The notes below the pieces were generated by a model. That model was not told the origin of the DNA. It searched no databases and was given only the letters and a program-made list of their open reading frames with translations. Below are positions 32,708-41,982 of a DNA stretch of 60,682 nt, in pieces. The position numbers and the translations under genes are program-made. Source of the stretch: an uncultured Candidatus Melainabacteria bacterium. Its GTDB lineage: Bacteria; Cyanobacteriota; Vampirovibrionia; Gastranaerophilales; Gastranaerophilaceae. Position 1 is the first letter of the stretch. Each line of letters starts with the position of its first letter. The stretch is from contig CAKVCZ010000015.1 of assembly GCA_934726055.1 (NCBI GenBank), positions 1 to 60,682 on the forward strand, written 5' to 3'.

Positions 32708-33823
32708 TTATAAATCTTTATGTTTATATATAGCAACAACAGCAGCATAAAAGGCAATCAATGGCATTATCGCAGTTAAAAATGGATTTAAGATTTCTTT
32801 TTCTGCCAACAAATCAAAAAATGGAAGAGTTATATAATAAGCAAAAATTGTTGCTATCGCCACAGTAAATCCAATTAATCTTTGTTCTCTTGGCTTACTA
32901 AACCCTAATAAACATCCCATTATAGCCAATAGAACGCAGACAAACGGATGGAAAAATCTTTGATAATATTTATTTAACATATAACTGTATTCTTCACCTA
33001 ACGACTCACGTTTTAAAAGTTTTACATATTTCAATAGTTCAGTATTAGTAATTTCACGTTCTTTTTTTACGGAATTTGTCATTAAAGTATATGCAGTCAT
33101 TGCATCTTCACCCTGTAATATATCAACCTTATCTTCGTTTGATATATCAACATATATACCATCTTGAGAAATTTTATATGTAGTTACGTTATATAATTCC
33201 CAATGGTCAGGAAAAGTCCTACCACCCTTTGCCGCATAAATCTTACTTAATCCATGTAAATCATCATAAATTTTTCTTGAAAAATCTAAAACAATTATAT
33301 GAGCCATTATGCCATCATAAAAAGACGATACAACAACAGACAATTTAGGTTGTTTATTCTCATCTTTTTGGTTATACATATATTGAATAACAGGTTTATA
33401 CTTTTGAATTTCAAACTTTTTAACTTCTGAATAAGGAATCAATTTATCGTATGTAATAAAACACAAACCGGTAATTAACAAACTAAAAACAACAACAGGA
33501 GCAATAATTCGATTAAAAGACAAACCAATCGCTCTTAAAATTGTTAATTCAGAATCTTTACTCAATTTATCAAAAGTAAACAACGTCCCTAGCAACAAAC
33601 CAACAGGAAAGGCTTTACCCAATATTTTTGGCAATTCCAAAACAATAATAAAAATAGCTTCTTTGACAGTATATTCACCTTCCAATGTATATTTTATGGT
33701 GTTTAACAACATTTCAGGAGCAATCCATACGATTGTAAACAAAAGTATTGCAGCAAATGTCGAATAAAAAACTTGTTGCAAAATATACTTATCATATATT
33801 TTTAATTTATACTTCAAATTCAT
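32708..33823 (-). CDS. LptF/LptG-family LPS export permease
   Basis: Inner-membrane permease of the LPS transporter. The 371-residue protein has three N-terminal membrane helices (about 10-120), a periplasmic beta-jellyroll domain (about 130-270) and three C-terminal helices, the layout of YjgP/YjgQ. Its ATG overlaps the lptB stop (TAATG), so both subunits are translated together. Only one permease is present, so it probably forms a homodimer or partners a distant gene. Whether it is F- or G-type cannot be decided. Confidence 0.9.
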   Translation of the reverse strand: MNLKYKLKIYDKYILQQVFYSTFAAILLFTIVWIAPEMLLNTIKYTLEGEYTVKEAIFIIVLELPKILGKAFPVGLLLGTLFTFDKLSKDSELTILRAIGLSFNRIIAPVVVFSLLITGLCFITYDKLIPYSEVKKFEIQKYKPVIQYMYNQKDENKQPKLSVVVSSFYDGIMAHIIVLDFSRKIYDDLHGLSKIYAAKGGRTFPDHWELYNVTTYKISQDGIYVDISNEDKVDILQGEDAMTAYTLMTNSVKKEREITNTELLKYVKLLKRESLGEEYSYMLNKYYQRFFHPFVCVLLAIMGCLLGFSKPREQRLIGFTVAIATIFAYYITLPFFDLLAEKEILNPFLTAIMPLIAFYAAVVAIYKHKDL

Positions 33824-34548
33824 TATAACTGGAAGTCCTTTCCAAGATAAAATTCTTTTGCAACCGGATCAACAGCCACATCAGCACTTTTACCCTGAAT
33901 TTTAATTTTTCCGTCAAAAATTACATAAGCTCTGTCTGTAATAGAAAGAGTTGCTTTTGGATTGTGATCGGTAATCAATACACCCAACCCTTTATCTTCA
34001 GACAATTTTCTTATATTTTCTTTAATTTCACCAATAGCAATAGGGTCAATTCCCGTAAACGGCTCATCCAAAAGAATAAAGTCAGGACTTGCTGCCAATG
34101 CTCTTGCAAGTTCTACCCTTCTTCTTTCACCACCTGATAATGATATTGCAGACTCACCACGAAGTCTTGTCATACCGAATTCATCTAATAATTCTTCTAA
34201 TTTTTTCTTCTTTTCATTAACCGTTAACTTATCATTCATTTCCAATACTAACTTTATATTTTCATCAACAGTTAATTTTCTAAAAATAGATGCTTCCTGA
34301 GGAAGATAACCAATACCTGCCTTAGAACGCAAATTCATAGGCCATGAAGAAATATCTTCTCCGTTTAACAAAACTTGACCATGATTTGGCTTAACCAAAC
34401 CAACAACCATATAAAATGTTGTAGTCTTACCTGCCCCGTTAGGTCCCAGTAAACAAACAACCTCTCCTTTATTAACTTCAAAGGATACGTCGTTTACTAC
34501 ACTTCTATCCCCATATATTTTTACAAGATTTTTTGATTCAATTATCAT
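33823..34548 (-). CDS. lptB: LPS export ABC transporter ATPase
   Basis: Cytoplasmic ATPase of the Lpt system. The 241-residue protein has Walker A GPNGAGKTT, Q-loop YLPQEASIFRKL, signature LSGGERRRVELARAL, Walker B FILLDEPFTGIDP and H-loop in ITDHNP. The sequence YLPQEASIFRKLTV is typical of LptB rather than other ABC ATPases. It heads an operon with lptF/G and the phosphodiester glycosidase; the outer-membrane LptD-like protein is at 54818. Confidence 0.95.
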   Translation of the reverse strand: MIIESKNLVKIYGDRSVVNDVSFEVNKGEVVCLLGPNGAGKTTTFYMVVGLVKPNHGQVLLNGEDISSWPMNLRSKAGIGYLPQEASIFRKLTVDENIKLVLEMNDKLTVNEKKKKLEELLDEFGMTRLRGESAISLSGGERRRVELARALAASPDFILLDEPFTGIDPIAIGEIKENIRKLSEDKGLGVLITDHNPKATLSITDRAYVIFDGKIKIQGKSADVAVDPVAKEFYLGKDFQL

Positions 34549-34642
34549 AAAATAACCTCTATTTCCTCTATAATTTTAATTGAAAAATGAATTTAAAACA
34601 ATAAAGTATTAATCACTGTAAATGAAGTTCACATTTATCAAT

Positions 34643-35425
34643 TTACTTTATCCACTTATTTTTCATAGCATTTAATGCACCTGTTGTATTTAAAACTACA
34701 AGAAAATTATTAACCATTTCTAAAGTTCTTGCACTTTCAATGCCTTTTCTGAATGCTATACCGTAAGGTTCTTGCGTATATTTTTGAGTTAACATTCGCA
34801 AGGATTTATCCTTCATTGCGTAACCTATTAAAATAGTATCATCTAAGGCAAAAGCATCTATATCATTAGATTTTAAAGCTTCAACCGCTTGATTATATGT
34901 TTTAAAACCAACTAAAGTTGCTGTCGGAACAACCTCTTTTATACCTTCATAAGCGGTTGTACCAAATGCAACGCCAACTTTCTTATTAGCTAAATCAGAT
35001 AATGATTTTATTTTACTATTGTTACTTACAAGTGCTGTCTGACCTGCATTGTAATATGGATTTGAAAAATCAACAACATTCATTCGCTTAGATGTAATTG
35101 TCATAGTAGCAATTATCATATCTGCCTGACCTGAATTTAGCATCATAATTCTGTTTGAAGGTTCAACAGAAACAAATTCTATCTTGCTTTCATCGTATAA
35201 CAAAAGTTTTGCAATTTGTTTTGCCAAATCTATTTCAAAACCTTCATACTCATTATTTTGATTTTTATAACCAAAAGGAACAATATCAGAACTTACTCCA
35301 ACAACAAGCTTACCCCGTTGTTGAATACTATCCAATAAATCCATTGGTTCTTTCTTTTTTCCACAACCAACTGTAAATAAACTAAAAACTAATAAAACTA
35401 ATACTATATTCAAAAACTTTTTCAT
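34643..35425 (-). CDS. Solute-binding lipoprotein of an amino-acid ABC transporter
   Basis: Extracytoplasmic receptor of the bacterial SBP family 3. The 260-residue protein has a lipoprotein signal (VFSLFTVGC, Cys at 21), then GKLVVGVSSDIVPFGYKNQNNEYEGFEIDLA, ALVSNNSKIKSLSDLANKKVGVAFGTTAYE and a C-terminal GIAFRKGIESARTLEMVN, typical of amino-acid binding proteins. No permease or ATPase is adjacent, so the other subunits lie elsewhere. Its ligand is unknown. Confidence 0.9.
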   Translation of the reverse strand: MKKFLNIVLVLLVFSLFTVGCGKKKEPMDLLDSIQQRGKLVVGVSSDIVPFGYKNQNNEYEGFEIDLAKQIAKLLLYDESKIEFVSVEPSNRIMMLNSGQADMIIATMTITSKRMNVVDFSNPYYNAGQTALVSNNSKIKSLSDLANKKVGVAFGTTAYEGIKEVVPTATLVGFKTYNQAVEALKSNDIDAFALDDTILIGYAMKDKSLRMLTQKYTQEPYGIAFRKGIESARTLEMVNNFLVVLNTTGALNAMKNKWIK

Positions 35426-35474
35426 AATAATTCAACTTAATCATAAATAAAGTTTTTTGTAAATATTTTTGATA

Positions 35475-35480
35475 TATAAT
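35475..35480 (+). promoter_or_regulatory. TATAAT box next to dxr start
   Basis: TATAAT ends 9 nt before the ATG at 35490. No Shine-Dalgarno is visible. The -35 region is only a T-run, so this is a moderate prediction. Confidence 0.45.
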
Positions 35481-35489
35481 AATTTTATT

Positions 35490-36626
35490 ATGAACAAGAA
35501 AAAAATTAGTATAATTGGCTCAACAGGCTCTATCGGAACACAATCTCTTGAAGTTATAGAAAAACTTGAAGATAATTTTGAAATTGTCGCACTTGCCGGC
35601 GGAACAAATGTAGATTTGCTAAACAAACAAATTAAAAAATTTAAACCAAAATATGTTTGTTTGGCAGAAAAGAATGAACAATTGGACTCTCAAGGTGCAA
35701 GAACTCTATATGGAGATGAAGGTTTACAAGAAATTTGTGCGAACAAAGAAAATGATATTATTTTAGTTGCCGTATCCGGAAAAATCGGATTAAAACCCAC
35801 ATTATCTGCAATTGAAAACAATATAGACATAGCACTTGCAAATAAAGAAACACTAGTCATGGCCGGCGATATAGTTATGAAAAAAGCTAAAGAAGCCGGA
35901 GTAAAGATTTTACCTGTTGATAGTGAACACTCTGCGATATTCCAATGCATTGACGGACATAATGAAAAAGTTGACAGATTAATTATAACAGCATCAGGCG
36001 GACCATTCTTACATAAATCAATAGATGAAATTAAAAAAGCCACTGTTGAACAAGCTTTAGCCCATCCAAGATGGAACATGGGTAAAAAAATCACGGTTGA
36101 TAGTGCAACGCTTATGAATAAGGGGCTTGAAGTTATTGAGGCACATCATCTGTTTGATATGAATTATGATAACATAAATGTTATTATACATCCGCAAAGC
36201 TACATTCATTCTGCGGTTGAATTCAACGATGGAAGTATTTTGGCACAAATCGGAGTTCCAAGCATGCATATTCCAATCCAATATGCAATTTGTTACCCTG
36301 AAAGACCTCAAGGAATAAAATCAAGAAGTTTCAGTTTTGTTGAAGCACAACATTTTGAATTTTTAAAACCTGATTTTGAAAAATTCCCTTGCATGGCTCT
36401 TGCTTTTGAAGCCGGAAGAACAGGCGGAAGTGCAACTACGTGTATGAATGCTGCAAACGAAGAAGCGGTATATGCGTTTTTAAACGGAAAAATTGCACTA
36501 TACGATATTTATACAACCGTTGAAAAAATTTATCGCCAACACAAAGTGGTTAAAAACCCATCAATTGAAGAAATTTTCGCTATTGATAACGAAATTAGAG
36601 TCAAAACCAAAGAATTATTTAATTAA
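35490..36626 (+). CDS. dxr: 1-deoxy-D-xylulose 5-phosphate reductoisomerase
   Basis: Second enzyme of the MEP isoprenoid pathway. The 378-residue protein begins MNKKKISIIGSTGSIGTQSL (NADPH-binding Rossmann), then ALANKETLVMAG, LPVDSEHSAIFQC (metal-binding), ITASGGPF, HPRWNMGKKITVDSATLMNKGLEVIEAHHLF and the C-terminal NAANEEAVYAFL. ATG 35490 is chosen over TTG 35469. The gene starts right after a -10 box without a ribosome-binding site. It converges with miaA. No other MEP gene lies in the window. Confidence 0.96.
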   Translation: MNKKKISIIGSTGSIGTQSLEVIEKLEDNFEIVALAGGTNVDLLNKQIKKFKPKYVCLAEKNEQLDSQGARTLYGDEGLQEICANKENDIILVAVSGKIGLKPTLSAIENNIDIALANKETLVMAGDIVMKKAKEAGVKILPVDSEHSAIFQCIDGHNEKVDRLIITASGGPFLHKSIDEIKKATVEQALAHPRWNMGKKITVDSATLMNKGLEVIEAHHLFDMNYDNINVIIHPQSYIHSAVEFNDGSILAQIGVPSMHIPIQYAICYPERPQGIKSRSFSFVEAQHFEFLKPDFEKFPCMALAFEAGRTGGSATTCMNAANEEAVYAFLNGKIALYDIYTTVEKIYRQHKVVKNPSIEEIFAIDNEIRVKTKELFN

Positions 36627-36629
36627 GCC

Positions 36630-37481
36630 TTAGACTATTCCCAAATTTTTGTTTCGTCTAAACCAAGTTAACTGTCTTTTTGCATAATTTCTTGAATGCT
36701 GTTTTATAAGTTCAATAGAATCTTCAAAAGATATCTTTCCATCTAAGTATTGCAATAACTCATTATAACCAATCGTTTTTTCAAAATTCGGAATACGTCC
36801 ATGCTTTTTTAAAAGATATTTTGTTTCATCTAAAATACCTAATTCTACCATTTTATCAACACGACTATTAATTCTTTCATATATCTCTTCTCGTGACATA
36901 TTAATCCCAATCCACTCAACTTCATAAGGAATTTCTTTTTGTAAACTCATTTCAGATAATGGCTTATCTAAAGCTTTACAAACTTCTATTGCCCTGATAA
37001 TTTTCCTCGATTGTGGATTTGCACTCATATTTTGATATGTTTTTTCATCTAAAATTTTCAACATATCCATTAATTCTTCTATACTTTTTTTTGCCAATTC
37101 ATTTCTCAATTCATAATTTGGCTCAACTCTCGGCAAATCATATCCTTCCAATAAAATTCTAAAATACAAACCTGTACCACCAACTATTATTGGCGTTTTA
37201 TCTTTTTTTAAAATTTCTTCAATTGCTTTTGTTGCATCATCAGCATAATTAGCAACAGAATAGTCTATTTCAGGCTCTACAACATCAATTAAATAATGAG
37301 GAATACCTTCTCTTTCCTCCATAGTAGGCTTTGCAACAGCAATCTCAAATCCTTTATAAACTAATCTTGAATCGGCAGATACAATCTCGCCATCTATTTT
37401 TTTTGCTAACTCAATTGCAAGCTTTGTTTTACCCGTTGCTGTTGGTGCCGCTATCGCTATTACTTTTGATTTTTTCTTCAT
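36630..37481 (-). CDS. miaA: tRNA dimethylallyltransferase
   Basis: Adds the dimethylallyl group to A37 of UNN-reading tRNAs. The 283-residue protein has the P-loop AAPTATGKT at about 8-16 from ATG 37481, SADSRLVYKG, ALVGGTGLYFR-like IIVGGTGLYFRILLEG, and QTRR-equivalent AKRQLTWFRR. Its first 53 nt overlap the end of the upstream membrane-protein gene in a different frame, so translation is likely coupled. It uses the isoprenoid precursor made by the MEP pathway, whose dxr gene is its convergent neighbour. Confidence 0.94.
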   Translation of the reverse strand: MKKKSKVIAIAAPTATGKTKLAIELAKKIDGEIVSADSRLVYKGFEIAVAKPTMEEREGIPHYLIDVVEPEIDYSVANYADDATKAIEEILKKDKTPIIVGGTGLYFRILLEGYDLPRVEPNYELRNELAKKSIEELMDMLKILDEKTYQNMSANPQSRKIIRAIEVCKALDKPLSEMSLQKEIPYEVEWIGINMSREEIYERINSRVDKMVELGILDETKYLLKKHGRIPNFEKTIGYNELLQYLDGKISFEDSIELIKQHSRNYAKRQLTWFRRNKNLGIV

Positions 37482-38271
37482 AATATAAAAATAATAATAC
37501 AAATATGTAAACTACAAAATAGAAATAAATAACAGTCATTACAAAATATGTAAACGGATTAAACATAGAAATATAGTTAAATATCATAACAATATAGTTT
37601 AAAACCGAGATGCAAATAAATAATAATATTGATTGTGGTCTTGAAAATAATCTTCCAATTGAATAAAAAAATGCCATTAAAGCATCCTTTGTTGAATGCA
37701 TTAGTTCTATTCCCCAAAACATTATCAACAACATAAACAATTGAACAGAAAACATAATATAAAAATACCAGTAATTAATTTTTAAAAGTTGCTCTTTACT
37801 CAAAGACTCAATTAATGACTGAATCTCAATAGGTGAGGCTGTCGCTGAAAGGAATTCCCTTATTGACACTCCTATATCACCAATAAAATACATACCCAAA
37901 TGATATATAGACATAATTAAAATATCAGCGAATAATAAAAAAAGTAATGTCAGCCCCATATAAGAAAGAATATAATCAGCAATACCTGCCGGAAATTCTT
38001 TCATTAAATAAAAAGGTTCATTTATAACTTTTTGCTCATTTTTTTTAAAGTTTACTACCGCAACTTTTATCATATTAAACCATCCGGCCATAAATGCACT
38101 TATCATTAAAAAGAGCGTTAAATAAAAAAGTACAGCAGATGGTATAGCTCTAACAGCATCTTTTGAAATAATTAAATATACATTTAGCAATAACAAAAAC
38201 ACTAACAGAGGGGTTGCCAATGCTAAATTTGAACAAACTATACGAAACGCATTCTTAAATATTTTTTTCAT
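37429..38271 (-). CDS. Integral membrane protein, unknown function
   Basis: A 280-residue polytopic protein with about six hydrophobic segments (near 15-35, 42-66, 105-130, 165-190, 215-235, 245-268) and a short hydrophilic C-terminus. Its frame ends 53 nt inside miaA. The first helices are preceded by a positively charged N-terminus, so it is inserted N-in. Similar arrangements occur in DUF-type proteins with a beta-cup fold, but no family is recognised. It lies 9 nt from the 2-hydroxyacyl-CoA dehydratase-related gene upstream, as part of the run 41456 to 36630. Confidence 0.6.
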   Translation of the reverse strand: MKKIFKNAFRIVCSNLALATPLLVFLLLLNVYLIISKDAVRAIPSAVLFYLTLFLMISAFMAGWFNMIKVAVVNFKKNEQKVINEPFYLMKEFPAGIADYILSYMGLTLLFLLFADILIMSIYHLGMYFIGDIGVSIREFLSATASPIEIQSLIESLSKEQLLKINYWYFYIMFSVQLFMLLIMFWGIELMHSTKDALMAFFYSIGRLFSRPQSILLFICISVLNYIVMIFNYISMFNPFTYFVMTVIYFYFVVYIFVLLFLYYEEKIKSNSDSGTNSNG

Positions 38272-38280
38272 ATCGACTCT

Positions 38281-39423
38281 CTATACAGTCTGTTTTTGCC
38301 TTTCTTCAATTAATGCTTTTCTCTTTTTACGACGCATTAAATCGACAAAAGCTTCAAGTCTTGTTATATAACCGGCTTTTCCTGATTGTTCATCCATTAC
38401 AAGAGTTAAAATTGGAATATTATGATGTTCTCTCATTGCTGGGAATATATTTTGCGACATAATTTCAGGCATACAAGTAAACGGACTAATGTGAATAATA
38501 CCATCTTTTTTGTTTACATCTGCATAAGCTACATCAGATACACATTCTAAAGAATCACCACCTATATCACGATTTAAATAGGGTTTTGCCATTCTTTCAG
38601 CTCTTTGTAAATGTGTTTCTTTACCTCTAAACATTTTTGGAATAATTGCATCCTTTAAAAAGCTGCTAACAGTCAAACTTCTTCTTGTTTGCACGCCCAT
38701 TCTGCCTAATTCTCTTTCAATGTATTGATTTGAAAAAGGGTCACCCACAAGATAAATTTCACCCGTAATATCTACATGCAAAACTTCTCTTTTTCTATCA
38801 ATTTCAGTTTTTGCCATTTCAGCCTTTACTTTTTTCCTTATTTTATTTATATCTCTTAAAGCATTAACTTGTTTGTACATTTCAATACATTTGTTATAAT
38901 GACGTTCTGCTTCACCTAGTTTAACTTCTCTTGCTCTGTAATAAGCAAGTAATGTTTCTAAATCATCTAAAGCAAATACCATTCTTATCATCATCAAAGT
39001 TGCACCTGCTGTTGCAATTAAATCTGTTTTGCCTAAAAGATTGCGAAAGAAATTAAATAATCCTTTGATTCCATCATATAAAGACAACTCTATGTACTTC
39101 GTTTCATAGCCTAAATCAGCAAGAGCACTTTGAATATTAATACCATATACGCCTAACCTGCAACATCCTGGTGAAGTTAGCATTGCAACATAATCCGTAC
39201 CACCTTCTATTGCTTCAATAAAATTACCTAAAATTAATTTATACGGCAAACACACCGCTTCAGGTGAATTTTTAACTCCTAAAGAAAGTGTTTTTTTACT
39301 TGTATAAGGAGGAACATACGCTTCAACTCCGAATTTTCTTAATGCTGCTGACCACGCAACAGAAATTGTTCCCATATGCGGAAACGCAACTTTTATTTTT
39401 TTGTCTTTTTGTTCTTTCATCAT
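38281..39423 (-). CDS. 2-hydroxyacyl-CoA dehydratase/activase-related protein (DUF2229-like)
   Basis: A 380-residue cytoplasmic protein related to the DUF2229/HgdB-like domain found in the large activase-like proteins of anaerobes. Conserved cysteines that could hold a [4Fe-4S] cluster sit in SPEAVCLPYKLILGN, LTSPGCCRLGVYG and SPFTCMPEIMSQ, and GDPFSNQYIERELGRMG resembles the HgdB second domain. The ASKHA activase domain (HSP70-like) is not present in this protein. A truly reductive dehydratase needs partners not seen here. Its ATG follows the gcvPB stop without a gap, implying co-translation, but a link to glycine metabolism is unproven. Confidence 0.75.
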   Translation of the reverse strand: MMKEQKDKKIKVAFPHMGTISVAWSAALRKFGVEAYVPPYTSKKTLSLGVKNSPEAVCLPYKLILGNFIEAIEGGTDYVAMLTSPGCCRLGVYGINIQSALADLGYETKYIELSLYDGIKGLFNFFRNLLGKTDLIATAGATLMMIRMVFALDDLETLLAYYRAREVKLGEAERHYNKCIEMYKQVNALRDINKIRKKVKAEMAKTEIDRKREVLHVDITGEIYLVGDPFSNQYIERELGRMGVQTRRSLTVSSFLKDAIIPKMFRGKETHLQRAERMAKPYLNRDIGGDSLECVSDVAYADVNKKDGIIHISPFTCMPEIMSQNIFPAMREHHNIPILTLVMDEQSGKAGYITRLEAFVDLMRRKKRKALIEERQKQTV

Positions 39424-40850
39424 TATTCTTCCATTCTAAAACATAAATTTGGCTTTCTTGCTGCCAATGTTTCATCTATTTTTTTAACAGGAGTTGAATT
39501 TGGAGCTGATAAAACTATATCAGGATTCATTTCAACTTCTTTTGCTATTTTTAGCATAATATCAATAAATTCGTCAAGTCTTTGTTTTCCTTCTGTTTCT
39601 GTCGGCTCAATCATCATTGCCTCATGCACAATTAGCGGAAAATATATTGTTGGCGGATGAACATCACTATCCATAAGTCTTTTTGCGATATTCAAAGTAG
39701 ATACACCATTTTCCTTTTGAATATCCCCTGAAATAACAAATTCATGCATACAAGGTTCATCATAAGGCAATTTATAAGAACTTTTTAGGTGTTCTTTTAT
39801 ATAATTTGCATTTAATACTGCATCTTCACTTACACGCTTTAATTTATTTCCCATCATTAAAATATATGAATAAGCTCGAACTAATACACCAAAATTACCA
39901 AAAAATCCTTTTGCATTACCAATAGAATATTTTAAATTATAATTTCTCCTGTATTCACCATCCACACATTCAACAACCGGAATTGGCAAAAACTCTTTCA
40001 AATTTTCAACAACACCAATTGGACCTGCACCCGGACCGCCACCACCATGAGGAGTTGAAAATGTTTTGTGCAAATTGATATGAACGATATCAAATCCCAT
40101 CAATTTTGGATTTGTATATCCCATAATTGCGTTAAAATTAGCCCCATCATAATAAAGTAAGGAACCATTTTCATGCATTATTTTTGAAATTTCTAAAACA
40201 TTTTCTTCAAAAATCCCCAATGTATTTGGATTTGTCATCATTATTGCAGCAACATCTTTGTCGATTAAGGATTTTAATGCTTCAATATCAACCTGACCTT
40301 TTTCGTTTGATTTAACTTCAACTATATCAAACCCTGCCATTTTTGCACTTGCCGGATTTGTTCCATGAGCAGAATCAGGAATAATAACCTTTTTCCTATT
40401 TTCACCTTTGACTTCAAAGTATTTTTTCACAATCATCATGCCGGAAAATTCACCATGAGCACCTGCCGCAGGCTGCAAACTTATCGCATCCATACCTGTT
40501 ATTGTTTTTAAAGATTCTTGCAAATTGTACATTAATTGCAAAGCACCTTGTACATCTTTATCTTTTAACAACGGATGAATATTTAAAAATCCATCTAAAT
40601 TTGCAAGCATTTCATTCACTTTTGGATTGTACTTCATTGTGCAAGAGCCTAAAGGATAAAAGCCTTTTTCTATACAAAAGTTTTTATCAGAAAGACTTTT
40701 GTAGTGTCTTAAAACTTCTAATTCGTTCAATTGAGGCAAGCCAATATGGTCTTTCCTTAAAAATTTTGAGTCTATAAAATCAACAGAAAAATCTTCGTCT
40801 ATAAAATTTATTCCATCAATATTATTGCTTTTTTCAAATATAGTTTTCAA
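39423..40850 (-). CDS. gcvPB: Glycine dehydrogenase (decarboxylating) subunit 2
   Basis: PLP-dependent subunit of the glycine cleavage P-protein. The 475-residue length suits the split (two-subunit) form. PLP-lysine motif HINLHKTFSTPHGGGGPGAGPIG lies at about residue 255-278; KGFYPLGSCTMKYNP and SLQPAAGAHGE are typical. The TTG start at 40850 is supported by AGGAG 9 nt upstream, inside the sigma-factor gene. Subunit 1 (gcvPA), T and H proteins are not in the window, so they are encoded elsewhere. Confidence 0.92.
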   Translation of the reverse strand: MKTIFEKSNNIDGINFIDEDFSVDFIDSKFLRKDHIGLPQLNELEVLRHYKSLSDKNFCIEKGFYPLGSCTMKYNPKVNEMLANLDGFLNIHPLLKDKDVQGALQLMYNLQESLKTITGMDAISLQPAAGAHGEFSGMMIVKKYFEVKGENRKKVIIPDSAHGTNPASAKMAGFDIVEVKSNEKGQVDIEALKSLIDKDVAAIMMTNPNTLGIFEENVLEISKIMHENGSLLYYDGANFNAIMGYTNPKLMGFDIVHINLHKTFSTPHGGGGPGAGPIGVVENLKEFLPIPVVECVDGEYRRNYNLKYSIGNAKGFFGNFGVLVRAYSYILMMGNKLKRVSEDAVLNANYIKEHLKSSYKLPYDEPCMHEFVISGDIQKENGVSTLNIAKRLMDSDVHPPTIYFPLIVHEAMMIEPTETEGKQRLDEFIDIMLKIAKEVEMNPDIVLSAPNSTPVKKIDETLAARKPNLCFRMEE

Positions 40851-41456
40851 TTAAAGTAACTCCTGTTTTGCTAATTCTTTTTTTATTCTGTTTAACCCCG
40901 ATTGAATAATTCTTGATATTCTTGATGGGGAAATTTGATACTCTTCAGATAATTCTCTAAGTTTTTTATCTTTGAAAAATTTTTGATCAATTAGTTCTCG
41001 TTCTCGCTCAGGTAAGGTTTTCATCAACTTGGTAATTTTCGTTTTTAACTGTGAAAATTCCATAGTCTCTTCAGGATTTTTATCATTTGAACGAATTATC
41101 GTCGGATTTTCAGTATCAGCCATTTCATCTACGGACAAAACCGTTTTATACATAGCCTCACGGATATCATCCATATCCATAATATCTCGTTTTTGCTTTA
41201 TTGAATACCATTTATAACGACGTCTGACTTCATTTCTTATTGACCATTTTATTGCTGTTGCCAAATAAGCTTGGTTGTACGCCTCAGGGGGTTTTTGCTT
41301 AAAGAGTAAGTATAGAGTTTGTGTACCAATATTAATCATTTCCATGAAATCAAGTAAATGCGAGGTAGAAGACAACTTTTGAGATTCAACTTTGCAAATT
41401 GTTTCTATTAAGTTCTGGTATTCTTTTAAATTGATTTTTTGCTGAACCGGCTGCAT
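40851..41456 (-). CDS. Alternative RNA polymerase sigma-70 factor
   Basis: A 201-residue sigma factor. Region 2 is in about 40-95 (LDFMEMINIGTQTLYLLF, AYLATAIKWSIRNEVRRRYKW, the last like region 2.4), and region 4 in about 140-195 (LMKTLPERERELIDQKFFKDKKLRELSEEYQISPSRISRIIQSGLNRIKKEL). Region 1 is missing and region 3 is short, as in group 3/4 factors related to FliA/SigF. TATAAT and AAGGGG precede the ATG. Its stop is followed immediately by the gcvPB TTG start, an unusual operon pairing. Target genes are unknown. Confidence 0.85.
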   Translation of the reverse strand: MQPVQQKINLKEYQNLIETICKVESQKLSSTSHLLDFMEMINIGTQTLYLLFKQKPPEAYNQAYLATAIKWSIRNEVRRRYKWYSIKQKRDIMDMDDIREAMYKTVLSVDEMADTENPTIIRSNDKNPEETMEFSQLKTKITKLMKTLPERERELIDQKFFKDKKLRELSEEYQISPSRISRIIQSGLNRIKKELAKQELL

Positions 41457-41570
41457 GCCAATTACACCCCTTTACACTTACCCTAATTATATTCTATAAC
41501 AAAAAATCTTTTTTAAATAATATTTTTATAACTTTTTTTAACTTTTTTATATCAAAAATTTAAATAATAC

Positions 41571-41605
41571 TAAAAAAAGCACAGAAACAAAATATTTCTG
41601 TGCTT
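41571..41605 (-). terminator. Terminator of rpsT
   Basis: GCACAGAAA (41579-41587) and TTTCTGTGC (41595-41603), with an A7 run at 41572-41578 that is the U-run on the minus strand. Confidence 0.85.
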
Positions 41606-41628
41606 AATCTTACTTAAAAAATTCAAGA

Positions 41629-41898
41629 TTATTCAGCTAATAATTTCTTTGCAGCAATAGTTAATCTTGATTTTTTTCTTGATGCTGTATTTTTATGTAA
41701 AATACCTTTTGAAACAGCTTTATCACATAATTGGTATGCTTTTGATAAAGCACTTTTCATTGCATCTTCATCTTTGGCTTTAGCTAAAGTTAGAACTTTT
41801 TTCAAAGCTGATTTGATTGCAGTTTTGAAAGCAACATTTCTTTCATGATTTCTTTCTGCAACTAATACTCTTTTTTTAGCTGATTTAATATTTGCCAT
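41629..41898 (-). CDS. rpsT: 30S ribosomal protein S20
   Basis: Binds the 5' domain of 16S rRNA. The 89-residue highly basic sequence MANIKSAKKRVLVAERNHERN and KGILHKNTASRKKSRLTIAAKKL is diagnostic. RBS GAAGGAAAAA. Monocistronic between a near-consensus promoter and a terminator; the leader of about 80 nt folds into a perfect 10-bp hairpin, as expected for autoregulation of S20 (known in other bacteria, not shown here). Confidence 0.96.
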   Translation of the reverse strand: MANIKSAKKRVLVAERNHERNVAFKTAIKSALKKVLTLAKAKDEDAMKSALSKAYQLCDKAVSKGILHKNTASRKKSRLTIAAKKLLAE

Positions 41899-41922
41899 TT
41901 TTTCCTTCTTTCTTTTGTCTGA

Positions 41923-41951
41923 TTTTAAAAGGTTAATGACTCCTTTTAAAA
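41923..41951 (-). promoter_or_regulatory. Leader hairpin of rpsT
   Basis: Minus-strand TTTTAAAAGG and CCTTTTAAAA (10-bp perfect arms, 41942-41951 and 41923-41932) with a nine-base loop containing AGGAGTCATTAA-type text. It lies about 25 nt upstream of the ATG. Confidence 0.5.
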
Positions 41952-41982
41952 CCTATGTACTCAGAGGATGTGAGTTAATAGG

